64,000 nt of DNA from Bog-532 sp963830385 (GTDB taxonomy: Bacteria > Actinomycetota > Actinomycetes > Streptosporangiales > Streptosporangiaceae), in assembly GCA_963830385.1 (NCBI GenBank), contig CAWHMD010000009.1, positions 1 to 64,000 on the forward strand, in the 5' to 3' direction. The first letter of the stretch is position 1. The number at the start of each line of letters is the position of its first letter. Below are positions 54,692 through 62,905 of the stretch, one piece after another. Under the pieces are notes generated by a model. The model was not told where the DNA came from. It was given only the letters and a program-made list of their open reading frames with translations, and did not search any database. The position numbers and the translations under genes are program-made.

Positions 54692-55399
54692 TTGACTAGC
54701 CCAGAATCGGTGCCAGCTAGCCCGGAACCGGTGCCAGAGGGAGAGCTGCGCGTCTCCGACTCCGAGCGCGACACCACCCTCGAGCTCCTCAGCCGTCAGG
54801 CCGCCGAAGGCCGCCTGACCCTCGACGAGCTCGAGGAGCGCGCCAGCCAGGCCCTGGCCGCCAGGACCCGCGCCGACCTCGCTACCGTGACCCGCGACCT
54901 GCCCTCCGAGACCGAGGCCGCCGGGGCCGGGTCCGCCAGCGCGCCGCGCAAGCCCCCGGTGCGCTGGTTCGTGGCCATCATGGGCGGCTCCAAGCGGCGA
55001 GGCCGGTTCCGGGCCGGATCCCAGCTCAACAGCCTGGCCATCATGGGCGGCGACGAGATCGACCTCCGGGAGGCCGAGATCGAGGGCGGCGGCCTGACCC
55101 TGAACCTCTACGCGCTCATGGGCGGTTCGACCATCTACCTGCCCGACTCGGTGGACGTCGAGATCAGCGGGTTGTCGATCATGGGCGGCAACGAGGAACG
55201 CGGCCCGGATTCCCGCCCGCGGCCGGGCGCGCCGGTGGTCCACATCAAGACGTTCAGCCTGATGGGCGGCAACACGATCTGGCGGCTGCCGCCCCAGGCC
55301 CGCGGCCTGTCCCTCAAGGACAGCCGCAACCTGGCCAAGCAGGCCGAACGCGGCGAGCTCCCGGCCGGCGAACGCGGTCAGCTGCCCCCAGCCAGCTGA
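54692..55399 (+). CDS. DUF1707 SHOCT-like protein with LiaF-like C-terminal region
   Basis: 235 aa, TTG start with GGAGGG upstream. RVSDSERDTTLELLSRQAAE near 16-35 plus GRLTLDELEERASQAL is the DUF1707 domain. Repeated MGG units (IMGGSKRRG, IMGGDEIDL, LMGGSTIYLP, IMGGNEERG, LMGGNTIW) mark a beta-helical region like the LiaF/DUF2154 cell-wall-active domain. No membrane helix is present. Function unknown, perhaps envelope stress. Confidence 0.82.
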   Translation: MTSPESVPASPEPVPEGELRVSDSERDTTLELLSRQAAEGRLTLDELEERASQALAARTRADLATVTRDLPSETEAAGAGSASAPRKPPVRWFVAIMGGSKRRGRFRAGSQLNSLAIMGGDEIDLREAEIEGGGLTLNLYALMGGSTIYLPDSVDVEISGLSIMGGNEERGPDSRPRPGAPVVHIKTFSLMGGNTIWRLPPQARGLSLKDSRNLAKQAERGELPAGERGQLPPAS

Positions 55400-55403
55400 C
55401 CGC

Positions 55404-55409
55404 TACGCT
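55404..55409 (+). promoter_or_regulatory. -10 box for leaderless small-protein transcript
   Basis: TACGCT ends 6 nt before ATG 55416; no ribosome-binding site between. Confidence 0.55.
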
Positions 55410-55415
55410 CCTGGC

Positions 55416-55622
55416 ATGGCTGACACGCCCGGGCGCATCAACGACGACGACATCAACAAGCTGGTCGCCGTCTGGTCCAACTACATCCACGATCGGCCCT
55501 CCCGGAACCAGAACCCCGAGGGCGAGACCCAGGTCGCCCTGCTGGTAAGTATCGCCCGCCGCCTGACCATCATCAGCAACACGCTGGCCGACCTCCGCGA
55601 CCAGCACACGCCCCCGGCCTGA
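55416..55622 (+). CDS. Conserved-looking small protein
   Basis: 68 aa. The sequence INDDDINKLVAVWSNYIHDR then ETQVALLVSIARRLTIISNT is helical and acidic to neutral, with normal actinobacterial codon use. I do not recognise a family. The leaderless -10 box supports expression. Confidence 0.6.
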   Translation: MADTPGRINDDDINKLVAVWSNYIHDRPSRNQNPEGETQVALLVSIARRLTIISNTLADLRDQHTPPA

Positions 55623-55664
55623 CCCGGGCCAGGCCCCCGTCCGGCCCGGGCCGGCAGCGCGCGC

Positions 55665-57329
55665 TCAGGTCAGGCCCAGCACCTCGGCGGCGGCCTGGGC
55701 GTTGACCCGGGCCGCGCCCCAGGTGGCTACGTACGTCCCAGCCGCCGCGGTCGGTGGCCGCCACACCGGCAGCCCCATCTCCACCACGATCGCGTCCGGG
55801 CGTTCGGCCAGCACCGCCGTGACCAGCTCCTGGGTGGCCGGGCTGCGGTGCGCGTCGCGGATCACCAGGACCAGCGACCGGCCGCTGGCGGCGGCCAGGA
55901 TGTCGGCCGCGGACGCCTCCTCGGCCGGCTCCTCGCCCTCTTCCAGCGGGATCGGCACCGGACCGTCGCTCACCTCGCAGCCCTCCTGGCCTTCGGCGGC
56001 CCGCACCCCGTCGGCGGCCGGCACCCCATCGGCGCCCGCCGCCCCGTCGGCCCCGGCCTCGATCCGGCGCACGCTGCCCGCGGGCGCCCACGGGGACAGC
56101 CCCCAGGCGGCCCGGCCGACCGCGACGTTGCCGCGCGGCTCGACCTCGACGATGACCGGATCGGTCAGCGACGGCTGCTGGCCGGACACCTGGACCGCCC
56201 GCCGCGCCGCCCGCAGCCCGATCCCCACCCCGTTCAGCTCCGCAGCAGGCCCATCAAGAGCTGGCCCATCCAGACCCGCCCGGCCAGGCCGCAACCCGGC
56301 GCGGTCAGCCTGAGCAGCCCGCTCGGCCCGGTCCGCCGCCAGCCACACCCGCAGCCTGGTCACCCGGTCGGCGGCTTCTTCCAGCCGCGCGGCCGGAAGC
56401 CGCCCCGACCGCGCCGCCTCCGACACCGCCGCCACGATCGCGTGGTACTCCTCCTCGGCCACGTCCCGGCCCAGGCACAGCAGGTCCACGCCGGCCATGA
56501 TCGCCATCACCGCCGCCTCGGGGATCCCGTACGGCCCGCTGACCGCCCGCATCTCCAGCGCGTCGGAGATGATCGTGCCCTCGAACCCCAGCTCGCCCCG
56601 CAGCAGGCCGGTCATCGCGGCCGCCGACAGGCTGGCCGGCAGGTCACCGGTCACTTCGGGCAGCCGCAGGTGGCCGGGCATGATCGCCGCCACCCCGGCC
56701 CCGATCGCGGCCTGAAAGGGCGGCAGGTCGCGGCGCCAGACCTCGGCCAGGTCGCCGGTGATCGCGGCCACGACCTCGTGCGTGTCGGCCCGGGTGCTGC
56801 CGTGCCCGGGGAAGTGCTTGGCGGTCGCCGCCACCCCGGCCGCCTGCAGGCCCCGCACGGCCGCGGCCGCGTGCCGGGACACCAGGGCCGGGTCGGCCCC
56901 GAACGACCGGGTGCCGATGGCCGGGTTCTCGGCGCTGTCCAGCACGTCCACGCAGGGGGCGAGGTCGACGTTGATGCCCAGCTGGGCCAGGTCGGTGCCG
57001 ATGGCCCGGTGCACCTGCTCGGTCAGCTCCGGGTCGTCGATCGCACCCAGCGCGGCGTTGCCCGGGTACAGGCTGCCGCTCCAGTAGGTGACCCGGGTGA
57101 CGTCGCCGCCTTCCTCGTCGATGGCGATGACCGGCTCGTCGGCCGCCCCGCGCAGCGCCGACGTCAGCAGCGCGATCTGCTCCGGGTCGGAGACGTTCGG
57201 GCCGAACAGGGTGACGCCAGCCAGCCCGGACTCCAGCGCGGCCAGGATCCACTGCGGCGGGGTGTGCCCGGGAAAGGGCGGGATGAGGACGGCGTCGGCC
57301 AGGCGGGCGAGTTCGCGGTCGCGGATCAT
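55665..57329 (-). CDS. nagZ: Glycoside hydrolase family 3 protein, probable beta-N-acetylhexosaminidase
   Basis: 554 aa. The GH3 barrel has KHFPGHGSTRADTHE near 172-186 (the NagZ His-Asp loop) and the nucleophile Asp in IISDALEMRAVSG near 254-266. IDEEGGDVTRV lies near 69-79. The last about 200 residues form a second domain with a low-complexity Ala/Asp/Gly region near 405-440. It probably releases GlcNAc from imported oligosaccharides. Its start overlaps the upstream permease stop by 4 bp. No signal peptide, so it acts in the cytoplasm. Confidence 0.85.
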   Translation of the reverse strand: MIRDRELARLADAVLIPPFPGHTPPQWILAALESGLAGVTLFGPNVSDPEQIALLTSALRGAADEPVIAIDEEGGDVTRVTYWSGSLYPGNAALGAIDDPELTEQVHRAIGTDLAQLGINVDLAPCVDVLDSAENPAIGTRSFGADPALVSRHAAAAVRGLQAAGVAATAKHFPGHGSTRADTHEVVAAITGDLAEVWRRDLPPFQAAIGAGVAAIMPGHLRLPEVTGDLPASLSAAAMTGLLRGELGFEGTIISDALEMRAVSGPYGIPEAAVMAIMAGVDLLCLGRDVAEEEYHAIVAAVSEAARSGRLPAARLEEAADRVTRLRVWLAADRAERAAQADRAGLRPGRAGLDGPALDGPAAELNGVGIGLRAARRAVQVSGQQPSLTDPVIVEVEPRGNVAVGRAAWGLSPWAPAGSVRRIEAGADGAAGADGVPAADGVRAAEGQEGCEVSDGPVPIPLEEGEEPAEEASAADILAAASGRSLVLVIRDAHRSPATQELVTAVLAERPDAIVVEMGLPVWRPPTAAAGTYVATWGAARVNAQAAAEVLGLT

Positions 57330-58249
57330 CCCTTCACCGCCCCGGCGACGAGCCCGCCCACCATGCGGCGCTGGACGAACAGGAAGAACACCATCACCGG
57401 GATCGTGTACAAGGTCGACGCGGCCATGATGCCCCCCCAGTCCGCGGATCCCCGCCCGAAGAAGTACTGCACGTAGATGGGCAGCGTGTACTTGCCCTGG
57501 TCGGTGCCGAGGAACGTGAGCGCGAAGATGAACTCGTTCCAGGCCGTGATGAAGGAGAAGATGCTGGTGGCCACCAGGCCGGGCGCGACCAGCGGGAACA
57601 GGATCCGCCAGAACACCCGGACCGGCCCGGCCCCGTCAATGGACGCGGCCTCCTCCAGGTCCTTGGGCACGGCGGCGACGAAGTTGCGCAGCAGCCAGAT
57701 CGACAGCGGCAGCGCCTGCGCCGAGTAGATGAGGATCAGCCCGACCAGGTTGTCCAGCAGCCCGAAGCCGCGGAAGTCGATGAACAGCGGGATGACCAGC
57801 GCCTGGGCCGGCAGCATCTGCACGATCAGCAGCATGATCAGGAACGAGGCCCGGAACCGGAACTTGAACCGGGCCACCGCCACCGCCGCCAGCAACGCCA
57901 CCAGCGAGGCCAGCACCACGGTCACGACGGTCACGAACAGGCTGTTGCGCGCGAACACCCAGAACGAGATGCCCAGCCCGGCCGCCTTGCCGTTCATCAC
58001 CTCGGAGAAGTTGTGCAGCGTCGGATGCAGCGGCACCGGGTGCGGGGTCAGCGAGAACAGCTCGGTCGAGGGCTTGAACGCGGACGAGATCATCCAGAAA
58101 ATCGGGAACAGCGTGACCAGCGCGACGATCACGCCGATGCCGTTCAGCGTGAACCGCTGGGTCTTGCGCCGCGACGGGCGACCGCCCGGACGCCGCTGCG
58201 ACCCGGACCGGCCGGGAGATCGGCCGAGGGACTGGGGCAGTGCGGTCAA
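57326..58249 (-). CDS. Carbohydrate ABC transporter permease (MalG type)
   Basis: 307 aa. A basic N-terminus leads into six membrane segments. The EAA loop that docks the ATPase reads EEAASIDGAGPVRVFWRILF near 198-217, followed by PLVAPGLV. It overlaps nagZ and the MalF-type gene by 4 bp each, indicating one operon. Confidence 0.9.
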   Translation of the reverse strand: MTALPQSLGRSPGRSGSQRRPGGRPSRRKTQRFTLNGIGVIVALVTLFPIFWMISSAFKPSTELFSLTPHPVPLHPTLHNFSEVMNGKAAGLGISFWVFARNSLFVTVVTVVLASLVALLAAVAVARFKFRFRASFLIMLLIVQMLPAQALVIPLFIDFRGFGLLDNLVGLILIYSAQALPLSIWLLRNFVAAVPKDLEEAASIDGAGPVRVFWRILFPLVAPGLVATSIFSFITAWNEFIFALTFLGTDQGKYTLPIYVQYFFGRGSADWGGIMAASTLYTIPVMVFFLFVQRRMVGGLVAGAVKG

Positions 58250-59322
58250 GAGATCGCTCCCTGGCGGACGGAGGCACGGACGTAGCCGACCGTGATGATG
58301 AGCAGGACGACGGTGAGGATCAGTGCCAGCGCGGCGCCCAGCCCGTAGCTCGGCGGCATCGTGAACGCCTTGTCGTACAGGTAGAGGGACAAGTTGTACT
58401 CGTCCCGGTTACCGAGCCCACCGGTGATGAAGTAGGTCTGGGTGAAGATGCCGAAGTCCCAGATGATCGAGAGCAGCAGCAGGACCAGGAAGATCGGCCG
58501 CATCAGCGGGTAGGTGACCGTCCAGAACGAGCGCCAGGGGCTGGCCCCGTCCACCCGCGCCGCCTCGATCAGCTCGGCCGGGATGGTCTTCAGGCCGGCC
58601 AGCACGGTGGTGGCGATGAACGGGAAGCCCATCCACACCACCAGCAACGTGAGCACGGTGTAGGCGGGCAGCGCCCCGCTGCTCGTCCAGTTGTAGGCGG
58701 CCCAGTGCGAGCCGCCGCCCAGCCAGCCCGGGAGCTTGCTCAGCCCCCAGTCGACGAGCCCGCCGTCCGGGCTGAACAGCCAGTAGAACACCACCGAGGC
58801 GCTGGCCACCGGGGTCGCCCAGGCCAGCAGGGTGGCCGAGCTGACGAAGGTGGCCATCTTGCTGCCCAGGTTGTTCAGCAGCAGCCCGACCAGCGTGCCG
58901 AGCAACAGGGTGAGCACGACCACCACGGCCGCGAACAGCACCGTGATCCGCAGCGACAGCCAGAACTCGGGGTCGGCCAGCGTGGTACTGAAGTTGCTGA
59001 ACCCGACCCACTGGGCGGGCAGGGTGCCGGACAGCTGCCCCAGCCCGAAGTTCTGGAACGCCAGCAGCGCGGTCTGGATCGTCGGCCACACCAGCACCAG
59101 CCCGATGCCGGCCAGCGACGGCAGCAGCAGCAGGTAGGGCGCGAGCTTGTGGCGGCGGATGAACATGCCCGACCGGACCCGCCAGCCGGGCTGCGGCCTC
59201 CGGACCGGGGCCGGCGCCGCGGCCCGGGACTGGGTCCCGGGCCGGTCGCCGTTCAGGGTGGGCCGGGCACCGGCGGCTGGGGGGGTGGGCCGCCGGCGCC
59301 CGGAGTCAACAGTGTCTGCCAC
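58246..59322 (-). CDS. Sugar ABC transporter permease (MalF type)
   Basis: 358 aa. After a cytoplasmic Pro/Arg-rich tail (about 1-55) there are six to seven membrane segments. The EAA loop is ELIEAARVDGASPWRSFWTV near 251-270 followed by TYPLMRP. Partner of the MalG-type permease. It starts 4 bp after the binding-protein gene stop. Confidence 0.9.
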   Translation of the reverse strand: MADTVDSGRRRPTPPAAGARPTLNGDRPGTQSRAAAPAPVRRPQPGWRVRSGMFIRRHKLAPYLLLLPSLAGIGLVLVWPTIQTALLAFQNFGLGQLSGTLPAQWVGFSNFSTTLADPEFWLSLRITVLFAAVVVVLTLLLGTLVGLLLNNLGSKMATFVSSATLLAWATPVASASVVFYWLFSPDGGLVDWGLSKLPGWLGGGSHWAAYNWTSSGALPAYTVLTLLVVWMGFPFIATTVLAGLKTIPAELIEAARVDGASPWRSFWTVTYPLMRPIFLVLLLLSIIWDFGIFTQTYFITGGLGNRDEYNLSLYLYDKAFTMPPSYGLGAALALILTVVLLIITVGYVRASVRQGAIS

Positions 59323-59326
59323 AGGC

Positions 59327-60703
59327 CTAACTCGACTTGCCCGTGTTGAGCACGTTCTGCAGTTCGGTGTTGGCCTTGTTGACGGTGGAGCTGAAGTTCG
59401 CCCCCTGCATCAGCGACTTCATCATCGTCGGGATGATTTGGTCGGTGGTGTCGGCGGTCGACCAGTTCTTCGCGTTCAGCGGCGAGATCTGGGTCACCGT
59501 GGCCGCCTTGGCGAACCCCGACATGACCTGGCTGCCGGAGTAGGCCCCGCCCTTGAGCTGGGAGGTGTACGGCGGGAAGAAGCCCTGCAGGTTGGCGAAC
59601 GAGGTGGCGTTGGACGTGCTGTCCATCGTCTTGATCAGGTCCCAGTCGGCCGGCTTGTACTTGCTGCCGGCCCAGACGGCCAGGTCAGAGCCACCGGCGA
59701 ACGCGGGGGCGGGGTTCGGGCCGTTCTGGCTGGGGATCGGGAACGAGGCCCAGTCGGCCTTGTACTTGCCGCTGACCTGCTCGAGCTCGGGCTGGGCCCA
59801 CGGGCCGTCGATGTACATGTCGAGCTTGCCCAGCGCGAAGTCCTCGTTGGTGCCGCCGGAGGTGGAGCCGGGGTTGCCCAGCTCGGTCTGGCCGACGTAC
59901 TTCGACGGCGAGACCTTGCTGGTCAGCAGCAGGTCGGCGTAGAACTTGAGGCCGGCCTCGGACTGCGGGGTGTTCAGTTCCGCGGTCCACTTGCCGTTGT
60001 TCTCGGTCGCAACCTGGCCGCCCGCGCCCCAGATGAAGCTGACGATGCCGTTGGTGAAGTCGCTCGGCGCGCCCAGGCCGTACGTGCCGGGATACTTCTG
60101 CTGCAGCTTCTGGGCGTCGCTGACCAGCTCGGCCCAGGTCGTCGGGGTCGAGGAGATCCCGGCCGCCTTGAACTCGTCGGTGCGGTACCAGATGCCGCGC
60201 ACGCCGCCGAACCAGGGCACGCCGTAGACCGCGCCGTTCTGCGTGTCGTTGGCCAGCATGCCCGGCACCACGTCAGACTTGTTGGACCAGGAATTGACGT
60301 CGCTGCTGATGTTGGCCAGCATTCCCAGGGAGGCGTTCGTCGGCGTCTCGGTGTTGCCGATCTCGGTGACGTCGGGCGCGTTCTTTCCGCTCGACAGCGC
60401 GTCGGTGAACTCGGTGGTCGCGTTGGTCCACGGGACCCAGACCACCTTGACCTTGGTTTTGGCATAGGCGGGATAGTCCTTGTGGAACTGTGACACCACA
60501 CCGTTCATCCAGGTCACCTGGGCCGGCGTCGAGGCGCCCATGCGCCAGACGGTGAGGCTGGCCGGGGCGGACGATGACGACGATGACGAACTGGAGCCGG
60601 AACCGGAGCCGGAGCCGCAGCCTGCGGCGGCCAGCGTGACGGCCGCGCCCAGCGCGACCGCGCCCAGCCCGGCGGGCTTGGCGAAGGTTTTGATAGATCT
60701 CAC
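59327..60703 (-). CDS. Sugar ABC transporter substrate-binding lipoprotein
   Basis: 458 aa from GTG 60703, with AAGGAG about 8 nt upstream. A signal peptide ends at the lipobox-like AAAGC (Cys near 28), followed by a Gly/Ser-only linker (about 29-45). The family 1 extracellular binding fold shows LTVWRMGASTPAQVTWMNGV near 49-68, a WFGGVRGIWYRTDEFKAAG block and KLDMYIDGPWAQPELEQV near 297-314. The downstream hexosaminidase suggests a GlcNAc-containing ligand. No ATPase gene is present; a shared MsiK-type ATPase is likely. Confidence 0.9.
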   Translation of the reverse strand: MRSIKTFAKPAGLGAVALGAAVTLAAAGCGSGSGSGSSSSSSSSSAPASLTVWRMGASTPAQVTWMNGVVSQFHKDYPAYAKTKVKVVWVPWTNATTEFTDALSSGKNAPDVTEIGNTETPTNASLGMLANISSDVNSWSNKSDVVPGMLANDTQNGAVYGVPWFGGVRGIWYRTDEFKAAGISSTPTTWAELVSDAQKLQQKYPGTYGLGAPSDFTNGIVSFIWGAGGQVATENNGKWTAELNTPQSEAGLKFYADLLLTSKVSPSKYVGQTELGNPGSTSGGTNEDFALGKLDMYIDGPWAQPELEQVSGKYKADWASFPIPSQNGPNPAPAFAGGSDLAVWAGSKYKPADWDLIKTMDSTSNATSFANLQGFFPPYTSQLKGGAYSGSQVMSGFAKAATVTQISPLNAKNWSTADTTDQIIPTMMKSLMQGANFSSTVNKANTELQNVLNTGKSS

Positions 60704-60770
60704 TGCTGGCTCTCCTTCCCCACGGGGGGGACGCTGTAGAGGTAAGGGAGACACGGCCGTACTGAGAAAA

Positions 60771-60793
60771 CTAATCGGAAACTTTCCTATAAG
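60771..60793. promoter_or_regulatory. Palindromic operator between ABC operon and ROK gene
   Basis: GGAAA-C-TTTCC at 60777-60787 is a perfect 11-bp palindrome. Pairing extends outward to 60771-60793 with nine of eleven positions matched. It lies in an AT-rich patch 68 bp upstream of the binding-protein gene and 74 bp upstream of the divergent ROK regulator, the likely binding protein. Confidence 0.65.
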
Positions 60794-60866
60794 ATAGACC
60801 CGTTGCCGGATTGAAACACAAGACCCACCGGCAATTTGGCCAGGGGGGAACAGGAGAGGGACCGCC

Positions 60867-62069
60867 ATGGAGCGCCGACCGGGCACGCCGAGCCTGCTGC
60901 GTGAACTGAACGACCGTGCCGCTCTTGACCTGCTGCTTCCCGGGAGGCCGCTGACCCGGACCCAGATCAGCGAGCAGACCCGGGTGTCCAAGGTGACGGT
61001 CGCCCAGATGCTGACCCGGCTGGAGGAGCGCGGCCTGGTGGCCGTGGTCGGGCAGCAGGAGGGTGGCCGCGGGCCGAACGCCGCGCTGTACTCGGTCGTC
61101 CCCTCCAGCGCCTACGTCGCCGGCCTGTACGTGGACATGGACGTGGTCAGCGCCGGCGTCGCCGACGTCACCGGCCGGGTGGTGGCCGAGGTCAGCGTCA
61201 ACCCCGGCGAGGCCGCCAACCCGGTCGAGCTGGTCCGCGGCGCGGTCGACCGGGCCTGCCGCACGGCCGGGGTGGAGATGAACCGGCTGAAGGCGTTCGT
61301 CATCGGCAGCCCCGGGGTGGTCAACCCGCGCACCGGCGACCCGCACCTGGCCGTCAACCTGCCGGACTGGCACGAGGGCGTGCTCGACTCGCTGCGCGGC
61401 GCGCTCGACCGGCCGGTCATCATCGAGAACGACGTCAATCTGGCCGCGCTGGCCGAGCGCTCGGTCGGCGCCGCCCGCGACCGCGGCGACTTCGTGCTGG
61501 TCTGGATCGGGGTCGGCCTCGGCATGGCCGCGTTCCTGGGCGGCAAGATGCACCGGGGCGCGTGCGGCGCGGCCGGTGAGATCGGCTACCTGCCCGTCCC
61601 CGGTGCCCCGCTGCAGGAGGACGTCAGGCACCCGGCCAACGGCGGCCTGCAGTCCCTGGTCGGCGCCAACGTGGTCCGCATGCTGGCCGGGGTGTTCGGC
61701 TTCGCCGCCCCCACCGCCGAGGAAGCCGTCAACGCCGCCGTCAAGGCCGCGGCGGCCGGTGCCGCTGCGAACGGGGCGGGCGCCACCGTGGCCCGGGCCG
61801 AGGAGTTCCTGAGCGAGATCGCCCGCCGCGTCGCCCTGGGCGTGGCCTCGGTCTCCGTGGTCCTCGACCCCGGCCTGGTCGTGCTGGGCGGCAACGTCGG
61901 CATGGCCGGCGGGTCCGGGCTCGCCGACCGGGTGGCGGCCGAGGTCGCGCGCATCTGCCCGGCCAGCCCGCGAGTGGTGCCGACCGCCGTCAGCGGCGCC
62001 CCGGTGCTGCGCGGCGCCATGCTCGCCGCCGTCGACCAGGCCCGGTCCGACCTGCTCGACTCCGTCTGA
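60867..62069 (+). CDS. ROK-family transcriptional regulator
   Basis: 400 aa. A winged HTH at about 10-75 (TRTQISEQTRVSKVTVAQML near 30-49) precedes the sugar-kinase-like ROK domain: FVIGSPGVVNPRTG near 143-156, IIENDVNLAALAERSVG near 188-204 and GVGLGMAAFLGGKMHRGACG near 213-232. The CxCGxxGC zinc motif of many ROK repressors is absent (APLQEDVRHP in its place). Divergent from the importer operon, it probably represses it until the sugar is present. Confidence 0.9.
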   Translation: MERRPGTPSLLRELNDRAALDLLLPGRPLTRTQISEQTRVSKVTVAQMLTRLEERGLVAVVGQQEGGRGPNAALYSVVPSSAYVAGLYVDMDVVSAGVADVTGRVVAEVSVNPGEAANPVELVRGAVDRACRTAGVEMNRLKAFVIGSPGVVNPRTGDPHLAVNLPDWHEGVLDSLRGALDRPVIIENDVNLAALAERSVGAARDRGDFVLVWIGVGLGMAAFLGGKMHRGACGAAGEIGYLPVPGAPLQEDVRHPANGGLQSLVGANVVRMLAGVFGFAAPTAEEAVNAAVKAAAAGAAANGAGATVARAEEFLSEIARRVALGVASVSVVLDPGLVVLGGNVGMAGGSGLADRVAAEVARICPASPRVVPTAVSGAPVLRGAMLAAVDQARSDLLDSV

Positions 62070-62080
62070 CCGGCTGACGG

Positions 62081-62120
62081 TTGACCCCTTGGCCTCTTGA
62101 CCCCTTGACCCCTTGACTCA
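62081..62120 (+). repeat. 8-bp tandem repeat, five units
   Basis: Units TTGACCCC (62081), TTGGCCTC (62089), TTGACCCC (62097), TTGACCCC (62105) and TTGACTCA (62113) lie in exact 8-bp register. Each intact unit contains a TTGAC, like a -35 element. It lies between the ROK gene and the VOC operon promoter. Confidence 0.8.
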
Positions 62121-62145
62121 GAACGTCAGTGTTCACTAACGTTAG
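62113..62145 (+). promoter_or_regulatory. Promoter and palindromic operator of the VOC-ArsR operon
   Basis: TTGACT (62113-62118) and TAACGT (62137-62142) make a -35/-10 pair with an 18-nt spacer. The -10 lies inside the perfect palindrome CTAACGTTAG (62136-62145), as expected for a repressor site; the operon's own ArsR protein is the obvious candidate. Confidence 0.55.
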
Positions 62146-62190
62146 CTGTAGCTGACATTCAGCGGACCACAACCAAAGGGGATGGACGGC

Positions 62191-62547
62191 ATGGGGCAGC
62201 CCGTCGCGTTTTTCGAGATCGTCAGCCCGGACACGACCCGGGCCCAGAAGTTCTACGCGGACCTGTTCGGCTGGAAGATCGACGCTAACCCCGCGATGGA
62301 CGGCTACGCCCTGGTCGACACCCAGTCGGGCGAGGGCGCGATCGGCGGCGGCATCGGCCAGTCCGAACAGCCCGGGGATACCGGCGTCAAGATCTACATG
62401 CGCGTCGACGACCTGGACGCCTACATCGCCAAGGCCGAGCAGCTGGGCGGCACCCGGGTCATGCCGCCGGTCGACCTGCCCGGCGACTTCGGCCGGATCG
62501 CGGTCGTCGCCGACCCGGACGGCAACGCGGTGGGCCTGTGGGCCTGA
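62191..62547 (+). CDS. VOC-family (glyoxalase-like) protein
   Basis: 118 aa from ATG 62191; AAAGGGG fits this start better than ATG 62182. GQPVAFFEIVSPDTTRAQKF near 2-21 and YADLFGW open the first VOC module. DLPGDFGRIAVVADPDGNAV near 95-114 closes the second and contains a usual metal/ligand region. Function unknown. First gene of a four-gene operon. Confidence 0.82.
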   Translation: MGQPVAFFEIVSPDTTRAQKFYADLFGWKIDANPAMDGYALVDTQSGEGAIGGGIGQSEQPGDTGVKIYMRVDDLDAYIAKAEQLGGTRVMPPVDLPGDFGRIAVVADPDGNAVGLWA

Positions 62548-62557
62548 CGGGCCGGCG

Positions 62558-62905
62558 ATGAGCGAGCCGCAGGATGACGGCGCGACCGACGAGGCCCTGC
62601 GCGCGCTGGCCGAGCCCCGCCGCCGCGCCATCCTGCGGCTGGTCGCCCGGGACGAGCTGGCGGCCGGGGAGATCGCGGCGGCGTTCGAGGTGACCCGCAC
62701 CGCGGTCAGCCAGCACCTCACCGTGCTCAAGCACGCGGGCCTGCTGGCCGAGCGGCGCGACGGCACCCGGCGGCTGTACCGGGCCCGGCCGGAAGGGCTG
62801 GCGGGACTGCGGCAGTTCCTGGACGATGTGTGGGGGGAATCCCTTGACGTGGCCCGGCGGCTGGCCGAGGCCGACCAGGGCGGGGAGCGCGAGCATGCCG
62901 GCTGA
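62558..62905 (+). CDS. ArsR-family winged-helix regulator
   Basis: 115 aa. DEALRALAEPRRRAILRLVA near 11-30, LAAGEIAAAFEVTRTAVSQH near 34-53 and LTVLKHAGLLAERRDGTRRL near 54-73 form the ArsR wing fold. No Cys metal site is present. Such regulators are frequently paired with SRPBCC genes, as here, and repress their own operon. The end overlaps the next gene by 11 bp. Confidence 0.9.
   Translation: MSEPQDDGATDEALRALAEPRRRAILRLVARDELAAGEIAAAFEVTRTAVSQHLTVLKHAGLLAERRDGTRRLYRARPEGLAGLRQFLDDVWGESLDVARRLAEADQGGEREHAG

Noticed and set aside
55848..59349. Long plus-strand frames opposite nagZ and the permeases
   Set aside because: Arg/Gln/His/Pro-rich shadows without domains.
62081..62120. CRISPR-like array
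   Set aside because: The unit is 8 bp without spacers; a simple tandem repeat.
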